Shown here: positions 34,790 to 47,544 of the stretch, in pieces
Layout: each line of letters starts with the position of its first letter
Position numbering within the stretch: the stretch's first letter is position 1
Source of the DNA: Fallopia convolvulus
Lineage: Eukaryota > Streptophyta > Magnoliopsida > Caryophyllales > Polygonaceae
NCBI GenBank assembly: GCA_964016875.1
Contig: OZ024719.1
Location: 68,147,224 to 68,211,223 of the forward strand
Reading direction: 5' to 3'
Length of the DNA stretch: 64,000 nt
The notes under the pieces: generated by a model
Databases searched by the model: none
Seen by the model: only the letters and a program-made list of their open reading frames with translations
Told to the model about the DNA's origin: nothing
Program-made: the position numbers and the translations under genes

Positions 34790-36418
34790 TGTAACACCCC
34801 GTCTTTAAATAGGGGCGCTACTCGGTAGTAGACCTTACTAGGTACTACCTAGGCTAGTTTGACAACGAGTTCACTTGGATCTTGCAACTCGGGCACGACG
34901 AGAAAACATGAATAAAACATCCAACCGATATTTATAAAACCCAAGTATAGAAAACATGCATGAAACCCAAAACAACATAATTTACAACGCTTCCTAGAAA
35001 CATTTCATTAACATACCACTACCCCTTTCTTTATCAAAACAACGCATTATTCGAAAGATAACAAAAAGTATACCACCATTTCTCCCAACCGAACCCATCC
35101 TAATGACACAACCTTCAACGATCTGTTCCATCGTTCAGCCGAGGTTCCATCATGGGTCCCTTGTCTTTACCTGAAACTAAAAAAAACAAGTCCTCGAAGG
35201 GTCAGCTATCATTCTAATCCAAGCTAGAATCCATATGGTACTAGTAAGACGTTTAAAAACCAATAAAGTACCGAACACACACACAAACAAGATTCATACG
35301 ATTACAACACATTTCAGTTCTAAATTAATATTGACTTCCCATAGATCATAAACACAAACCACACATCAAACTTCCATACACATACATACATACAAGTCCA
35401 AGCAGAACAATACAACCATTCTCTCACCGTTCCATTCCATGGCGCTTATCAACCCTATGCCATAGGTGCCGAGGCGCGACCTCCCACCTTTTACAATTCC
35501 ATCCTTCTAACCTCGGGTCAAGCCTCCTCGGGAGCACTTGCCCAAAACACAGATAGCTTTACTTTTGAAGGGGCACGATTTCTCTGTCACATAACCATAC
35601 GTAGCCGTCACTTCAAACCAGAGGACTACGCACATGGCCATGCCGAGAACGGTACCAACACAGAGAAAATATTCAAAAACTTCACATTCAATGAAAGCCC
35701 AATGAAATCCTTTTCACACATATCATACACAAATAAACCTTTTTCATAGAACAATCACTTAGGGACTAGTTCCCCAAAACCAATCCTACAAGCACAACAT
35801 GAAGTCTAACAAGTATTGAATGTAAACTGAGCAAGTCGTAAACGACTTACCTTGAGGACGAATTTCCAACGCCAAGAAACCACTAATTATTATACAACGC
35901 GAAACCCTGTCTAAAACAGATAGCCTGTCTTTGCCCTTCGTCTCTGATCACAACCTAGGACTCACGCTCCTATATGCATATATAAACCCCAATGAATAAT
36001 AATAGCCTTTTAACTCTTACAAACTCTAACCCTAAAATCAACGAAAAGCCAGGATGTTTTATAACTTCTTGTGTATAATTCCAAATCCTTTAAAACTTGA
36101 CATGAATATACTAGATATATAAAAGAACATTTTTCTAGTTCAAAACTTTGTGAAAAACTGGATCAAAGGTCTCCCTAATATCATTACAAAGCAAAACCCT
36201 AAAATTACTCTGAAATCTTTTACCGATTATAAATCCGATATCAAAAATACCCTCTGAGAACTATAAATTGACTGATTTTTAATTCCAATCAATTGTAAAG
36301 CCAGATCTGGAAAAAATAGTAAAATCTAAACAAACTATTAACTAATTAAAACTTACCAAATAACGCCTGAACTCTGAAATCCGACCCGATAGACGAACCC
36401 CGCACCGGAAATAACTCC

Positions 36419-36451
<33 letters not shown>

Positions 36452-36490
36452 GTGTATTCTAGCCTCAAACTCCAATTTGGAAGAAGGTAC

Positions 36491-36547
<57 letters not shown>

Positions 36548-36715
36548 AGAATGTCGGCAATTGTTTTGGAAATTTACAATTTCCACCCACAAATCTCCTT
36601 TACTACAAATTTTACCCTGAAATAATTAATAATTATTTTTAACTTAAAACTTTTTTTTTTAAATATAATTTTCTAAAATACAAAATAAAATATTAAAGTA
36701 TTCCCGAATATTACA
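34790..36715 (-). repeat. 5' LTR of the Tekay-like element
   Basis: 1926 bp, nearly identical to the LTR at 27510. It differs by scattered substitutions and by longer CT and TA runs (TA run at about 36491-36544). The leader between it and gag (34540-34773) holds the primer site and a short open frame without a known product. Confidence 0.95.
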
Positions 36716-37229
36716 CCTACGATCATGACTTAATATTTTTGTATCCATAATTTTTCTCTTGTGCTTAAATCCTTGATTGAAAGATAAGAAATTTCCCGTT
36801 TGCAGTTTAATCGAAAGAGATAATTGTGAATTGGAATATTTGGTTAGGGTTTTGAAACTAAGGTTGATTAATCCTAATTAAAGTTTGAGATAGATAGATA
36901 AGTTCATTGATTTAAGGAAAGTTAATTGATTTTCTTCCATGGTTGACGAAAATTGACATCTTTATGTGATAAAAGCACGATCTTTGTGATTCATTGGTGT
37001 AGGCATGCATAATTAATGTTGTTGTGGTGATACCTAAACCTAAGAAATCTCTTACCTCTTGATAAAAATCCAATCTTTTGCACTTGTTTGCCCTAAGTTA
37101 ACAAAATTTTGGAACTGACTCTCTCCCATGGACGAACTTGACTTCACTATACTCAACGGGGTCTTGATTTATAAATTTGTTTGCTTGTTTGGTTGATCAA
37201 GAAACCCTTACAACAATGTCTTGGCTCAT

Positions 37230-38359
37230 TGATATACACAATTATATTGTGTATTTAGGAGGAGTTTTAGCATGAGTTTATGGTATTTTTAGGTATTTTA
37301 TATGCTATCTACAGCTAGGAAGAAGAAGACCCAAAAATGCATATTATCGAAGTTTTAGAGTTGGATTCAAGACGAAGCGGAGATCAGCATTCTGGTGTTG
37401 GCGGCACCCACCGCCACTGTCAACGCGGAAATCCTTTGCCGATACGTGTTTTATTTTTATTGGTCCATTTGTTCCAGCTTTATTTCCGAGATTTTTGTAT
37501 TTTTGGATAGACTTTTTTAGACCTAGTTCTATTTATTAGGGTTTGGAGAGTAGCATCTCTCATACACTATTATCATATTTTTCTTTTAGAGTTTTTAGCT
37601 TTTCATGGAGAACTAAGCCCTTTTGCTTAGTCAGACAGTTTGAAGCATCATTTGATTTTCAGGTTTGAGATTTCTACTCTTAATCTATTGCATGGAATTA
37701 TTTTACTCTCTTGTTTAATTTGTTTATGTGATTGAATTCAACAATTTCTAGGGTTGTTGTTATTGAATCTCAATTGCTAGATCTAGAGAAATTACTGGTT
37801 GAGTTTCTCTATTTCATAGTAGCAAACTACATTGTACTAGTATCTGGTTGTGCTAGTCTATTGTAGAAGAGAGTTAAATTGCATTCTAGTATAAAAGCTG
37901 GTTGTTTTATGCTAGAATTGTATCCTGATTATATTCCTATTCTTAATGCTGCTTTTGAATTGAATCTTGATGGTTTGAGCATTATTCAATTAGTTAGGAT
38001 TGATAGTATCCGGTTGTGCTATTAATTATCTTTGAAAAGGAATTGGAATTTCATATGCATGCGATATTGAGTGAATCTATGATCAACTTGTCATTCAAAT
38101 GTGGATCTCTGGTTAACTAAGTGTTTTTCCCAAATTGATAAAAACCCAAACTTTTATTACTTTATTAGTTTTTGCATGCTAGTTAGTAAATTAATTCATA
38201 AAACCCCCCTTTTACTTTAATTGACGTAAATTTCACATAAAAAAGGATAAATCTTCCTCCCTGCGGATTCGACCCTTACTTCCCTAAGACTACATTTTTA
38301 TAGGATTGTTAGGACTCTTTTGCATAGCCGTGATTTGCACGACCATTTCACGCCTATCA
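37230..38359 (+). mobile_element. Solo LTR with perfect target duplication
   Basis: Starts TGATATACACAATTATATTG and ends CACGCCTATCA, 1130 bp. CTCAT flanks both sides (37225-37229 and 38360-38364). It contains CCCTGCGGATTCGACCCTTACTTCC near the 3' end, a word common just before the end of Athila/Tat-type LTRs. No primer site or polypurine tract adjoins it, so it is a recombination remnant. Confidence 0.85.
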
Positions 38360-38364
38360 CTCAT

Positions 38365-39900
38365 CGTGGTCGCTTGGGTGGCCTAGGATCCAATCCATTC
38401 CTGGTCAGCTTCCTCTTCTCCTTTACTAGGGTTTCAACTTTCGGGTTGTTCCTGTTCGGAATGGGGCATCATATGGTTGTGGGAGGTTTTCTCTTAGTCC
38501 TCTTTCTCCATGTTGCTCTCTCTGTCCAACTCCATTTGTGTGCTGAAAACGCACTTCTTGTAATCAATTCGCCTATGATGTTGTTTTTTTCCCTTTTGTT
38601 GTTGGGCTAGAAAACATAATGTCTTGTCCCCTAAGTCCGAAGGGATCCATGAAATCATGGTTGATTGCTCAGAAGGCACCTTCGTTGATCTTAAATCAGT
38701 ACTCTTACATGTCTCCCACAGATATTATCCCATCTTGTTACACCTCTAAGCTCTGGTATCCTAACATCTTCGGTCTCTTATTACTCTTATTTAATATTGT
38801 TGCAAGCCTTAGCAAATATCATGATAAAAATGCTAAATTATCTTTATTATTTATTGAAGAAACAATTCAACAAATTAACACCTACTGGTTCTCTGGGAAC
38901 ACCCTAAAATTCTTACAATACAGCTTAACAACAAGGACAATCGGGTGCTCATACCTCATGTTCTTTATCCAAATGGATTATGTGGTGTATACACCAAAAT
39001 GTGTTAGTTTTAAGCAATTCTGTTGACCATACATTGAATGTATTAGCTTTGTGGGTTGGCTATTTCTTGGCTTCACAATGGGTTTTGTACCAAAAAATTA
39101 AGAGCCCGATCATAAATGATCAATTGTTATTTTTGAGGCAAAACCTCTGGCGACTTACTGCGGGAATTTATAACCCCCGTCACAGCGGAACAAAAACTAC
39201 TTTCCATAACATGATCTCCAAATTTAAATGGAGCATGAAAGAAGCAAAGAAAATAACAAAAGAAAAGGTCCATTCTAAATGCCTAGTGAAGAAAAGGCAA
39301 TCGTGGCAACCGACTATGCTGGACCGCCCCCTCTCGCAAGTTAAACCCGAAATTATACACGGAAAACCTACATTGTGCACGGTTCATGCAAATTGGTGGC
39401 AACCAACTATGTTCACATCTCGCGGCATAATCGATTAAGTGATTAACCACCCAAATAATAAATAATCAGGAAACCAAAATCTATGAAAAGTTGTGGTGTT
39501 TGTTGTACCCATTAAGAACCCACCACTTTTTTACGAGTTCATTTATCCAACATGCCTTGGTGGTGAAGCCAAAACGTATGTAACATTGAGTGCCGAGTTT
39601 GGAGTTGACCCTTTTAACCCCGGCTGCCCGATGCTAAAAAAATGGACTAATAACACTAATACTTCGGGAGATACCCGATCTTGCTTAACACTAACACTAA
39701 TATTTTCACAAAATTGCAAATAGAAGGAGAAACAAAACTAACATTAAAGAGATATAAACATCCAATGGTACCTAGATCACAGGTTTAGAAAACATTAAAA
39801 TGGAAATCAAACGAGACTTTCAAAACCGTTTCCGGCACTTGAAAGTAACCGTGAAAAACTCCGGAAATATGACCCAAACAATCTAACAAGAACTAATAAA
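38365..39900. other. Unassigned sequence
   Basis: Several open frames on the plus strand (38320-38610, 38619-39026, 38980-39438, 39493-39723) match no family I recognise. The last few hundred bases may be upstream LINE sequence, because LINE reverse transcriptase starts right after. No promoter or splice structure is convincing. Confidence 0.35.
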
Positions 39901-39904
39901 GACT

Positions 39905-42746
39905 GACAATGCTAAACTCACCAAACCAGTGACGAACGCGAAATCAAGAAAGTTGTATTCGATATCGGGGATGATAAATCTCCGGGACCTGAGGACATGC
40001 CGACTTGCTTTTACAAAAAGTACTGGCACATTGTCGGACCAGATGTCACAAAAGTCGTGAAAAGTTTTTTTTTCACACGAGGAAAATTCTAAAGAAAATC
40101 AACCACACTTTCATCACCCTTCTCCCTAAATGTGAAAACCCTAACTCAACTAATCATTATAGGCCAATAAGCCTATGTAACACTACATATAAAGTTATCT
40201 CAAAAATACTTACAAACCGCCTAAAAACAGTCACATCGAAACTTACCCACCCCATGCAAGGGGAATGCGTACACAACCGGAGTATCCATGATAACGCTGT
40301 CATTGTACATGAGATTTTCCACTCCTTCCGAAATAAAAAAGGGAAGGATGGTTGGATTGCAATCAAATTGGATTTGGAAAAGGCATACGATCGAGTCAGT
40401 TGGGAATTTCTAACATTCATCCTTAAGAAATTCGGGTTTAATGCTAAATTCTCGGGCTGGATTTGAGAATGCGTTGAAACAATATCGTTCCCAATCCTTG
40501 TAAATAACGGACTAACTGACCAATTCTACCCCAAAGAGGACTTAGACAGGAGGGCCTTTGTCTCCATACTTATTTATTCTGGCCGCTGACGTCCTTGCGA
40601 GACAACTCCACCTTAAAAGAAATGTTGTTAAAATCGTGATCCGGGTCATAGGTTCGTATGATCCTACGATCCAGCCCGACTAAAACGATCCAAATCGGAC
40701 TCAAAATCGGAAAAACGATAGAATCGGTATAGGATCATATGAGATCGTTTAGAATCGTATAGGATTGATGGGATCGAGATCCTAATACGATAATATCGAT
40801 CATGTTTTTCCTAACAAATTAGGGCCAAAAAGCCCACCAAGATAGCCCATTAAATTGAACCTGTATAAAAAAACAAAAAAAAAATAACTGACTTATAGCC
40901 TGATCTACTAAAAAGCTCTAATATTTGACCCTATCTTTCTAATTTTCAATTCTTTTGTAAATTGATAGCTTGAAAGTGAAACCCTAAATGCTCTCTGACT
41001 CGCGCCACTGGCCTCTCTTTCTCTCTTCATTTCCAGCTTTTTCACAGCAAAAAAGATAGATTCTCCATTGAAAAGGAAGCTTGCCAAGCTCCATTGAAGC
41101 TTTGAAGGTCCATTGAAGGCCGAACTGCAGAAGCTCCATCGAAGGCTGATTCTTTCAACTTCTCTTTGAATAAAATCTCCATAGATTAAAATTTGTACGC
41201 CTCTGAACTCTCTCTTTCTCTTAATTTCTCCTTCTCTCAATTTCGTTTCCTTTTTTCATCGAATTTTAGCTTATCTGCTTGTTGATAGTAACTAGTAAGA
41301 ATTATATCGAGTCTTAATGACTGTTTTGTGGTGTTTTCTATCGGTTGAACCGTTGAATTATTGGTATATGAGTGTATATCGGATGTTTTGTGGTAAATTT
41401 CTGCTTATTTGTTTTGATTTTGTGCTTATTTCAACCTGGTGCAGATTTGTTGTAGCTTGGGAGATGTTGCTGTCTAGAAGTGCTTAATTTCGTTTGGATG
41501 AATGTGTATGAATTCGGACATTAATTAACAGAAATGTCATGCAATGTAGCTGAATGTCTAGAAGTATTAGCTGAATGTATGAATTCAGACATTAATAAAC
41601 CTGGTGTGGATTATGTGAACTGACATTCAGCAACATTAATCAACAGTTGAAGTTCTAATTTTTCATTTAGCTGAATTTTAGCTTTTTTCCTGGTCACTCT
41701 TGCAATGTAAAGATGTGTTCATATGCTAACATTTCACCAAATAGACCAATTTATGAATTGCTGACATTTCTTTGTATGCCTCTATGGTGAAGAATGAATG
41801 GCTTGTTGTCATATATTGAGAGTGCCAAGTTGATTAATTTCTGTGATTTGAACAACTTTTTTTGTGTGGATAGTATCTCTTACATTGTGTGGATGATGAT
41901 CCATGATCCTGAAGAATGAGTTGTAATTGATTTACAAATAGATACTTTCCACAATGCTAGGGGACTTTTTGGATTACCAACTACTTTGATGACTAGAGAT
42001 AAAAAGTGTCCAAGTTAGTTCATTTCCTCCTTTCTTTTCTTCCTTCAAATTTTAAGTATTGAATATTGGGTGTTCATTGTTTTACTTTTAACGTATAAAT
42101 TATTGATGTAGCTGATTGGTGGGATTCATACAGAGATGAATGCCCAGAGATCAAGAAATTTGCTATTGGGATTTTAAGCTTGACATGTAGCTCCTCTGGT
42201 TGTGAGCGAAACTGGAGTGAATTTGAGATGGTAAGTTATTTGAAGACTTGTTAACAAAGTGAGTGTAATATTATATATCAAAATAGATATTAATTCTTTT
42301 CCAATTTTAATTTTTTGTAGGTGCATACAAAGAAGAGAAACTGATTACACCAACAAAAGATGAATGATTTGGTATTGTTAGATTTCCGATCAAAAGTCAA
42401 CTTCCACAAATCCGCATTCCATGTGATTTAAAACACAAACCACAATACTAGTGACAAAATTTAACATCCTCCGATTACAAACACTATTGCACAAGACATG
42501 TATCTCGGATGCCCAATCATAAATGGAAGAGTTACTAAAAAATCTTTTAAACCTCTAACCCTCATAACAAGATCACAACTCTCAAAATGGAAAGCTCCCT
42601 ATCTTAAGAGGATCGAAAAAGCATTAATTAAGGAAAACATGTCGGTACAATCAAATTACCTCTTGCAATCATTCCTACTATATATGATAACTAAACGAGT
42701 TCGACCAAATCAACAAAAATTTCTTTTGGAACAAAGAAAGTTATAG
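39905..42746 (+). pseudogene. L1-type LINE reverse transcriptase, split by a hAT fragment
   Basis: The left part (39905-40615) reads EIKKVVFDIGDDKSPGPED, then INHTFITLLPKCENPNSTNH, RPISLCNTTYKVISKILTNR and IKLDLEKAYDRVSWEFL, all blocks of plant L1 reverse transcriptase, with stops and frame changes. The right part (about 42385-42746) resumes with KVNFHKSAFH and DMYLGCPIINGRVTKKSFKP, the segment that follows the RT active site. The YADD block between them is not seen. An apparent frameshift near 40080 and TGA at 40464-40466 also break it. No target duplication found. Confidence 0.85.
40620..42350 (+). pseudogene. hAT transposase C-terminal fragment inside the LINE
   Basis: Exon-like pieces give ARGLFGLPTTLMTRDKKCPS (near 41960) and DWWDSYRDECPEIKKFAIGI (near 42118), then LSLTCSSSGCERNWSEFEMV and HTKKRN. 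This is the hAT dimerisation domain. Short intron-like gaps with GT/AG ends lie between the pieces. Bases 40630-40810 are full of palindromic GATCCTACGATCC-type words. The N-terminal BED and catalytic parts are missing. Exact ends and an 8-bp duplication were not found. Confidence 0.75.
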
Positions 42747-42750
42747 CTTG

Positions 42751-44280
<1,530 letters not shown>

Positions 44281-44286
44281 AGTTTT

Positions 44287-44305
44287 TGGCGCCGTTGCCG
44301 AGGAA
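44287..44305 (+). promoter_or_regulatory. Primer-binding site, tRNA-Asp type
   Basis: TGGCGCCGTTGCCGAGGAA, 6 bases after the LTR end. It is the form typical of Athila-lineage elements. Confidence 0.85.
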
Positions 44306-44406
44306 CTATAGCTAGTATAGGTTGTTCCTCAAAACGGTAGACTAGGTCTATTTTTCTTTTTAATTTTGTTTCTTTTGTTTGTGATTTCAGGTTTGTTCTC
44401 TAGTTC

Positions 44407-45935
44407 ATGCGAAGAGTCTCTAACGCTCAACCATCCAACAATTTTGATCCGAAAATTGAGCGTACTTTTCATCAAAGACTTAGAGAGAAACTTGAAGCTA
44501 CTACACAAGCTATGGATAGACATTTACAAGATGCTCAATCCATTCAAGCAGCCAATGTGGCCGACCTTGAGGATCTATTGGAAAAGGCTAAAACCCAATT
44601 GGTTGTTGCAAATCAAAGCCTCGAGGTTCAAAACCAAGAGCCACGTCCTCATACACTAGATGAGTGCATGAGGCATGCACAACATGGGCATGTTTTTGAA
44701 ATTTTCTATCCCGAGGTGCAATCTTGTTACTTTAAATTGAAGCCTTCCTTGATGCAACATGGTTCAACAAAATTAATTTGGAGGTCTTCCATCTGAAAAA
44801 ACTTTATCAACACCTCACTACTTTTATTGAGCTCATGGACACTGTCAAACTCCATGATGTCTCGGGTGACACACTCAGGATGAGAGCCTTCTCATTCACT
44901 TTAAGGGACAAGGCCAAGACATGGTTCAAGACTCTTCCTCAAAACTCCATCAGAACATGGGATGAGTTAGCCTCAGCCTTCTTGAACAAATACTTCCCAC
45001 CTAAGAAGACTTTTGAGATGAGGCAACAAATCAGTAATTTTAAGATGAAAGATGGAGAGTCCTACTTTGAAGCCTAGGAGAGATTCAAGGAGCTTCTTGT
45101 ATTGTGCCTTCATCATGGGCAATCTAAGTTGACACTTCTTGATATCTTCTATAATGCAATTGATAGTTCAACTTGTCTGCTAATTGATGCCTCATCTGGA
45201 GGTGGCGTGTCTAATATGCAAATAGATGAAGCATGTGATTTGATTGAAATAACTGCATTGCATTCTCACAATTATTATGACACCCACTCCACTCCTAATG
45301 TCAAAGTAGTTGTTGGGATGTATGAGTTGAATGACAACACTCACTTGAGAGCTTAGGTTGATTCTCTCACTCAAAAGATGAAGCAAATGGAGGCTGTCTT
45401 AGCCTAAGCTGAAACGACAAGTACTCCTAAACCATCAAGTTCTGGGGTCAATTGTCAATTTTGTGGAGAAGTTGATCACACAATATCAACCTGTCATTTG
45501 TATGCTTCTTAACGTGAGCCACAAGAAGGAGAAGTTAGCTACATCAATAAGTACAATCAGGGTGAAAGGAATGACTCATACTCCCATACTTACAACTCCG
45601 GTTCGAGGAATCACCCAAACTTCTCCTAAGAAAATAGTCAAGCATAACTAAGACAAGCACTTGGATTTCAACCAAAAGCTCCTCAACCAGAAACTACTCC
45701 ACCTGCACCACAACCTCAGAAATCAACAATGGAGCTTCTACTTGAGCAACTCATGGCAGGTCAAAAAGCAAGTCAGTCCTTTCAATAGGATGTGATCACA
45801 GAGTTACAAGAGGTGAAAAAGCAACAGAAGATGTTTGAGCAACAATTAACTCAACAAGCCTTGAATGCTCCAAGACCCAATGGGCAATTTCCTGGACAAC
45901 CTGAAGCTAACCCAAGAGGCCGGGTGAATGTTGAT
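44407..45935 (+). pseudogene. Gag of the Athila-like element, broken
   Basis: Starts MRRVSNAQPSNNFDPK. A retrotransposon gag domain follows in a shifted frame: FIELMDTVKLHDVSGDTLRM, LRDKAKTWFKTLPQNSIRTW and NKYFPPKKTFEMRQQISNFK. TAG at 45075-45077 sits where Trp is usual (EA*ERFKEL). A zinc knuckle CQFCGEVDHTISTC lies at about 45453-45494, and a Gln-rich tail with KKQQKMFEQQLTQQALNAPR at about 45817. At least two frameshifts and several stops. No protease or RT follows; the sequence runs straight into a copia tail. Confidence 0.85.
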
Positions 45936-46238
45936 CTACATTGTAATAATAATTCAACAATTCATATTGCAAAGAATCTTATTCAGCATGAAAGAACAAA
46001 GTATATAGAAATAGATGTGCATTTTACTAAGGACAAAGTCATAGAAGGCATGTTGCAATTGTTTTACATACCAACTACTCAATATATAGTTGTGGTATTA
46101 CTAAAGTTCTGCCTTCAAATCAGGAACAAATCATTTTGTCCAAACATGGCATATCCTTGCCTAATCATACCTAGCTTGACAAATCATTTTGTCCAAACTT
46201 GGCACATTCTTGTCTAATCATACCTAGCTTGAGGGGGG
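45936..46238 (+). pseudogene. C-terminal end of a Ty1-copia polyprotein (RNase H)
   Basis: VDLHCNNNSTIHIAKNLIQH, then ERTKYIEIDVHFTKDKV and GMLQLFYIPTTQY, is the final block of copia RNase H ("CDN.SAI.IA.NP..HERTKHIE"). It is in frame with the Athila gag tail, so one open frame (45792-46217) joins two unrelated retroelements. It is followed by TAGCTTGAGGGGGG, a copia polypurine tract at 46225-46238. The usual catalytic Asp of the CDN motif reads Asn (CNN). Confidence 0.85.
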
Positions 46239-46355
46239 TGTTTGAGTATTATCTTTCATTGTATACTGTCCCTTGTACAAAGAGTAAAAATACTCTGTTA
46301 GTGGTGTAATAATGAATAATTCACAATAATGAAGGTTGTTTTCCCCTCTCAAACA
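46239..46355 (+). repeat. Short copia 3' LTR (117 bp)
   Basis: Starts TGTTTGAG and ends CTCAAACA, an 8-bp terminal inverted repeat, right after the polypurine tract. Much shorter than usual copia LTRs, so it could be an internally deleted copy. Confidence 0.65.
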
Positions 46356-46566
46356 TCTCCCTCTTTCTCTCTCGTTTAGCTTAACAGCACATAATGAAGC
46401 CTTCAACAAAAGATTGACGTGCATAAAGGAGAAAATCAAAATAACAACTCAACTCTTACATAATGACAGTATTAATTTAAGTACATAATTCTTATTACCG
46501 TACGTGATCGAGATGATCAATGTACGATTCCAGCATTATTCTTATACATCTAGCTAGTCTTACAAG

Positions 46567-47544
46567 TTACACTAATGTTAAGCCAGAATTACCAAGCTTC
46601 TCAATGGTGATCTGATCAAGCTTACTTCCCATCTCCTCCGTCAAGTAGTTTCTCCAATCATCCACCTTACCTTTCCTAAAGAAACTCGAATTCGCCACAC
46701 TGAAATACTCATCTCGTACCCGCACTTCTCGATGCCTTCCGGTCTTATTCACCTCCAAGTTACTCAAACTCCCAAAACTACACATCTCCACAATCCTCTT
46801 CACAACGCCATCTCTCTCTTCCTCACTCGAAAAAGGATAGCCCATGAACTCCGCCAACTTCCTAGCATACAACTCCGTATCATTCATCATATACTCGTAC
46901 TTCAAGAACAATATCTTATCAGGGCGATCCAAGCTCGCCTTCCAATACTCCAACACATGATCCCAATAAGGCCCACATAGCGAAATCCCTCTACAAAAGA
47001 GATCGAACTCCTTCTCCAAGGGAAGAGGCTCTTTCTTGGGTATAACTTTGTGCATGAAATGCCTCGTTGAAACGAAAACGTCCTTAGGGTTTCTACAAAT
47101 GTACACGATCTTGCACCCGAAAGATGAAATGGATTCAGGCATGGCCGAGTAGTTCATGTGGGTGGACAACAAGGGGAGCTCGGGATCTCGAGGGGTTCGG
47201 TTTTGAGCAATGTCAATTTCTATGAACGGGATCAAGGCGTGTGGAACAGAGGCGAAAAGAGGGTGGTCTTTGGAGAAGGGGTCAAATCGGGTTCGGGTTG
47301 CAATGGAGAAAGCTAGAGCCTTTAGCCAAGTGGTGCCGCTTTTCATACAACTACATATGATGATATCGGATGGTGAAAGGTTGAAATCAGACGGGTCTAG
47401 CTCTTGGAATTGTAGGATTCCTTCTAGGTAGATCCCAATGTACCAATAGCCTTGGTATTTGTATAGAGGGAAGCCAAGCTCTGAGAATAGGGTGGTGTGT
47501 TTGTGGGTTTTGGGGGCTTGTCCTTGAGAAGCCATGGATTCCAT
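46567..47544 (-). CDS. Cytosolic sulfotransferase 2
   Basis: A single exon of 325 codons, very close to the copy at 21313. PAPS loop KSGTTWLKAL from residue 68, putative catalytic His at 129 (STHMNYSAMP), and RNPKDVFVSTRHF from residue 151. RKGKVDDWRN starts at residue 290, where copy 1 has RKGKVGDWKN. The Gly of the conserved RKGxxGDWK motif is Asp here, and the Trp of STWHF is Arg; KYEDM reads KYEYM. The N terminus lacks about ten residues present in copy 1 (ENDSGNWLSN region). The C terminus is full length (EKLGNSGLTLV). These changes at cofactor-contact motifs suggest weak or no activity, by inference. The start MESM aligns with MEPM of copy 1. Confidence 0.9.
   Translation of the reverse strand: MESMASQGQAPKTHKHTTLFSELGFPLYKYQGYWYIGIYLEGILQFQELDPSDFNLSPSDIIICSCMKSGTTWLKALAFSIATRTRFDPFSKDHPLFASVPHALIPFIEIDIAQNRTPRDPELPLLSTHMNYSAMPESISSFGCKIVYICRNPKDVFVSTRHFMHKVIPKKEPLPLEKEFDLFCRGISLCGPYWDHVLEYWKASLDRPDKILFLKYEYMMNDTELYARKLAEFMGYPFSSEEERDGVVKRIVEMCSFGSLSNLEVNKTGRHREVRVRDEYFSVANSSFFRKGKVDDWRNYLTEEMGSKLDQITIEKLGNSGLTLV

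Larger units (their letters stand above)
27510..36715 (-). mobile_element. Tekay/Del-like Ty3-gypsy retrotransposon, complete but disabled
   Basis: A 9206-bp element with both LTRs, an initiator-tRNA-Met primer site, a polypurine tract and gag-protease-RT-RNase H-integrase-chromodomain order on the minus strand. Flanks are CCTAT (27505-27509) and CCTAC (36716-36720), a target duplication with one change. The LTRs differ by roughly fifteen to twenty single bases by eye plus microsatellite length, so the insertion is recent. Coding is broken by TGA at 31708-31710, a frameshift near 31060-31110, and TGA at 30791-30793. It lies inside an older Athila-like LTR. Confidence 0.95.
26619..37215 (+). 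mobile_element. Athila-like LTR split by a nested Tekay-like element
   Basis: The LTR consists of 26619-27509 plus 36716-37215, about 1.39 kb when joined. Its end (ACTATACTCAACGGGGTCTT, then AAATTTGTTTGCTTG and CTTACAACA) matches the inverted LTRs at 56607, 58887 and 63415 (CAAGACCCCGCTGAGTATAG). Its middle shares the GGAGCATTACGG and GTTACCGAGG style of words. No tRNA primer site follows at 37216, so it is a solo or 3' LTR. No matching 5-bp duplication was found, and the start is accurate only to about 15 bp. Confidence 0.65.

Noticed and set aside
38320..39438. Several plus-strand frames of 96-152 codons as candidate host genes
   Set aside because: No recognisable domains, no splice structure and no supporting context between retroelement pieces.
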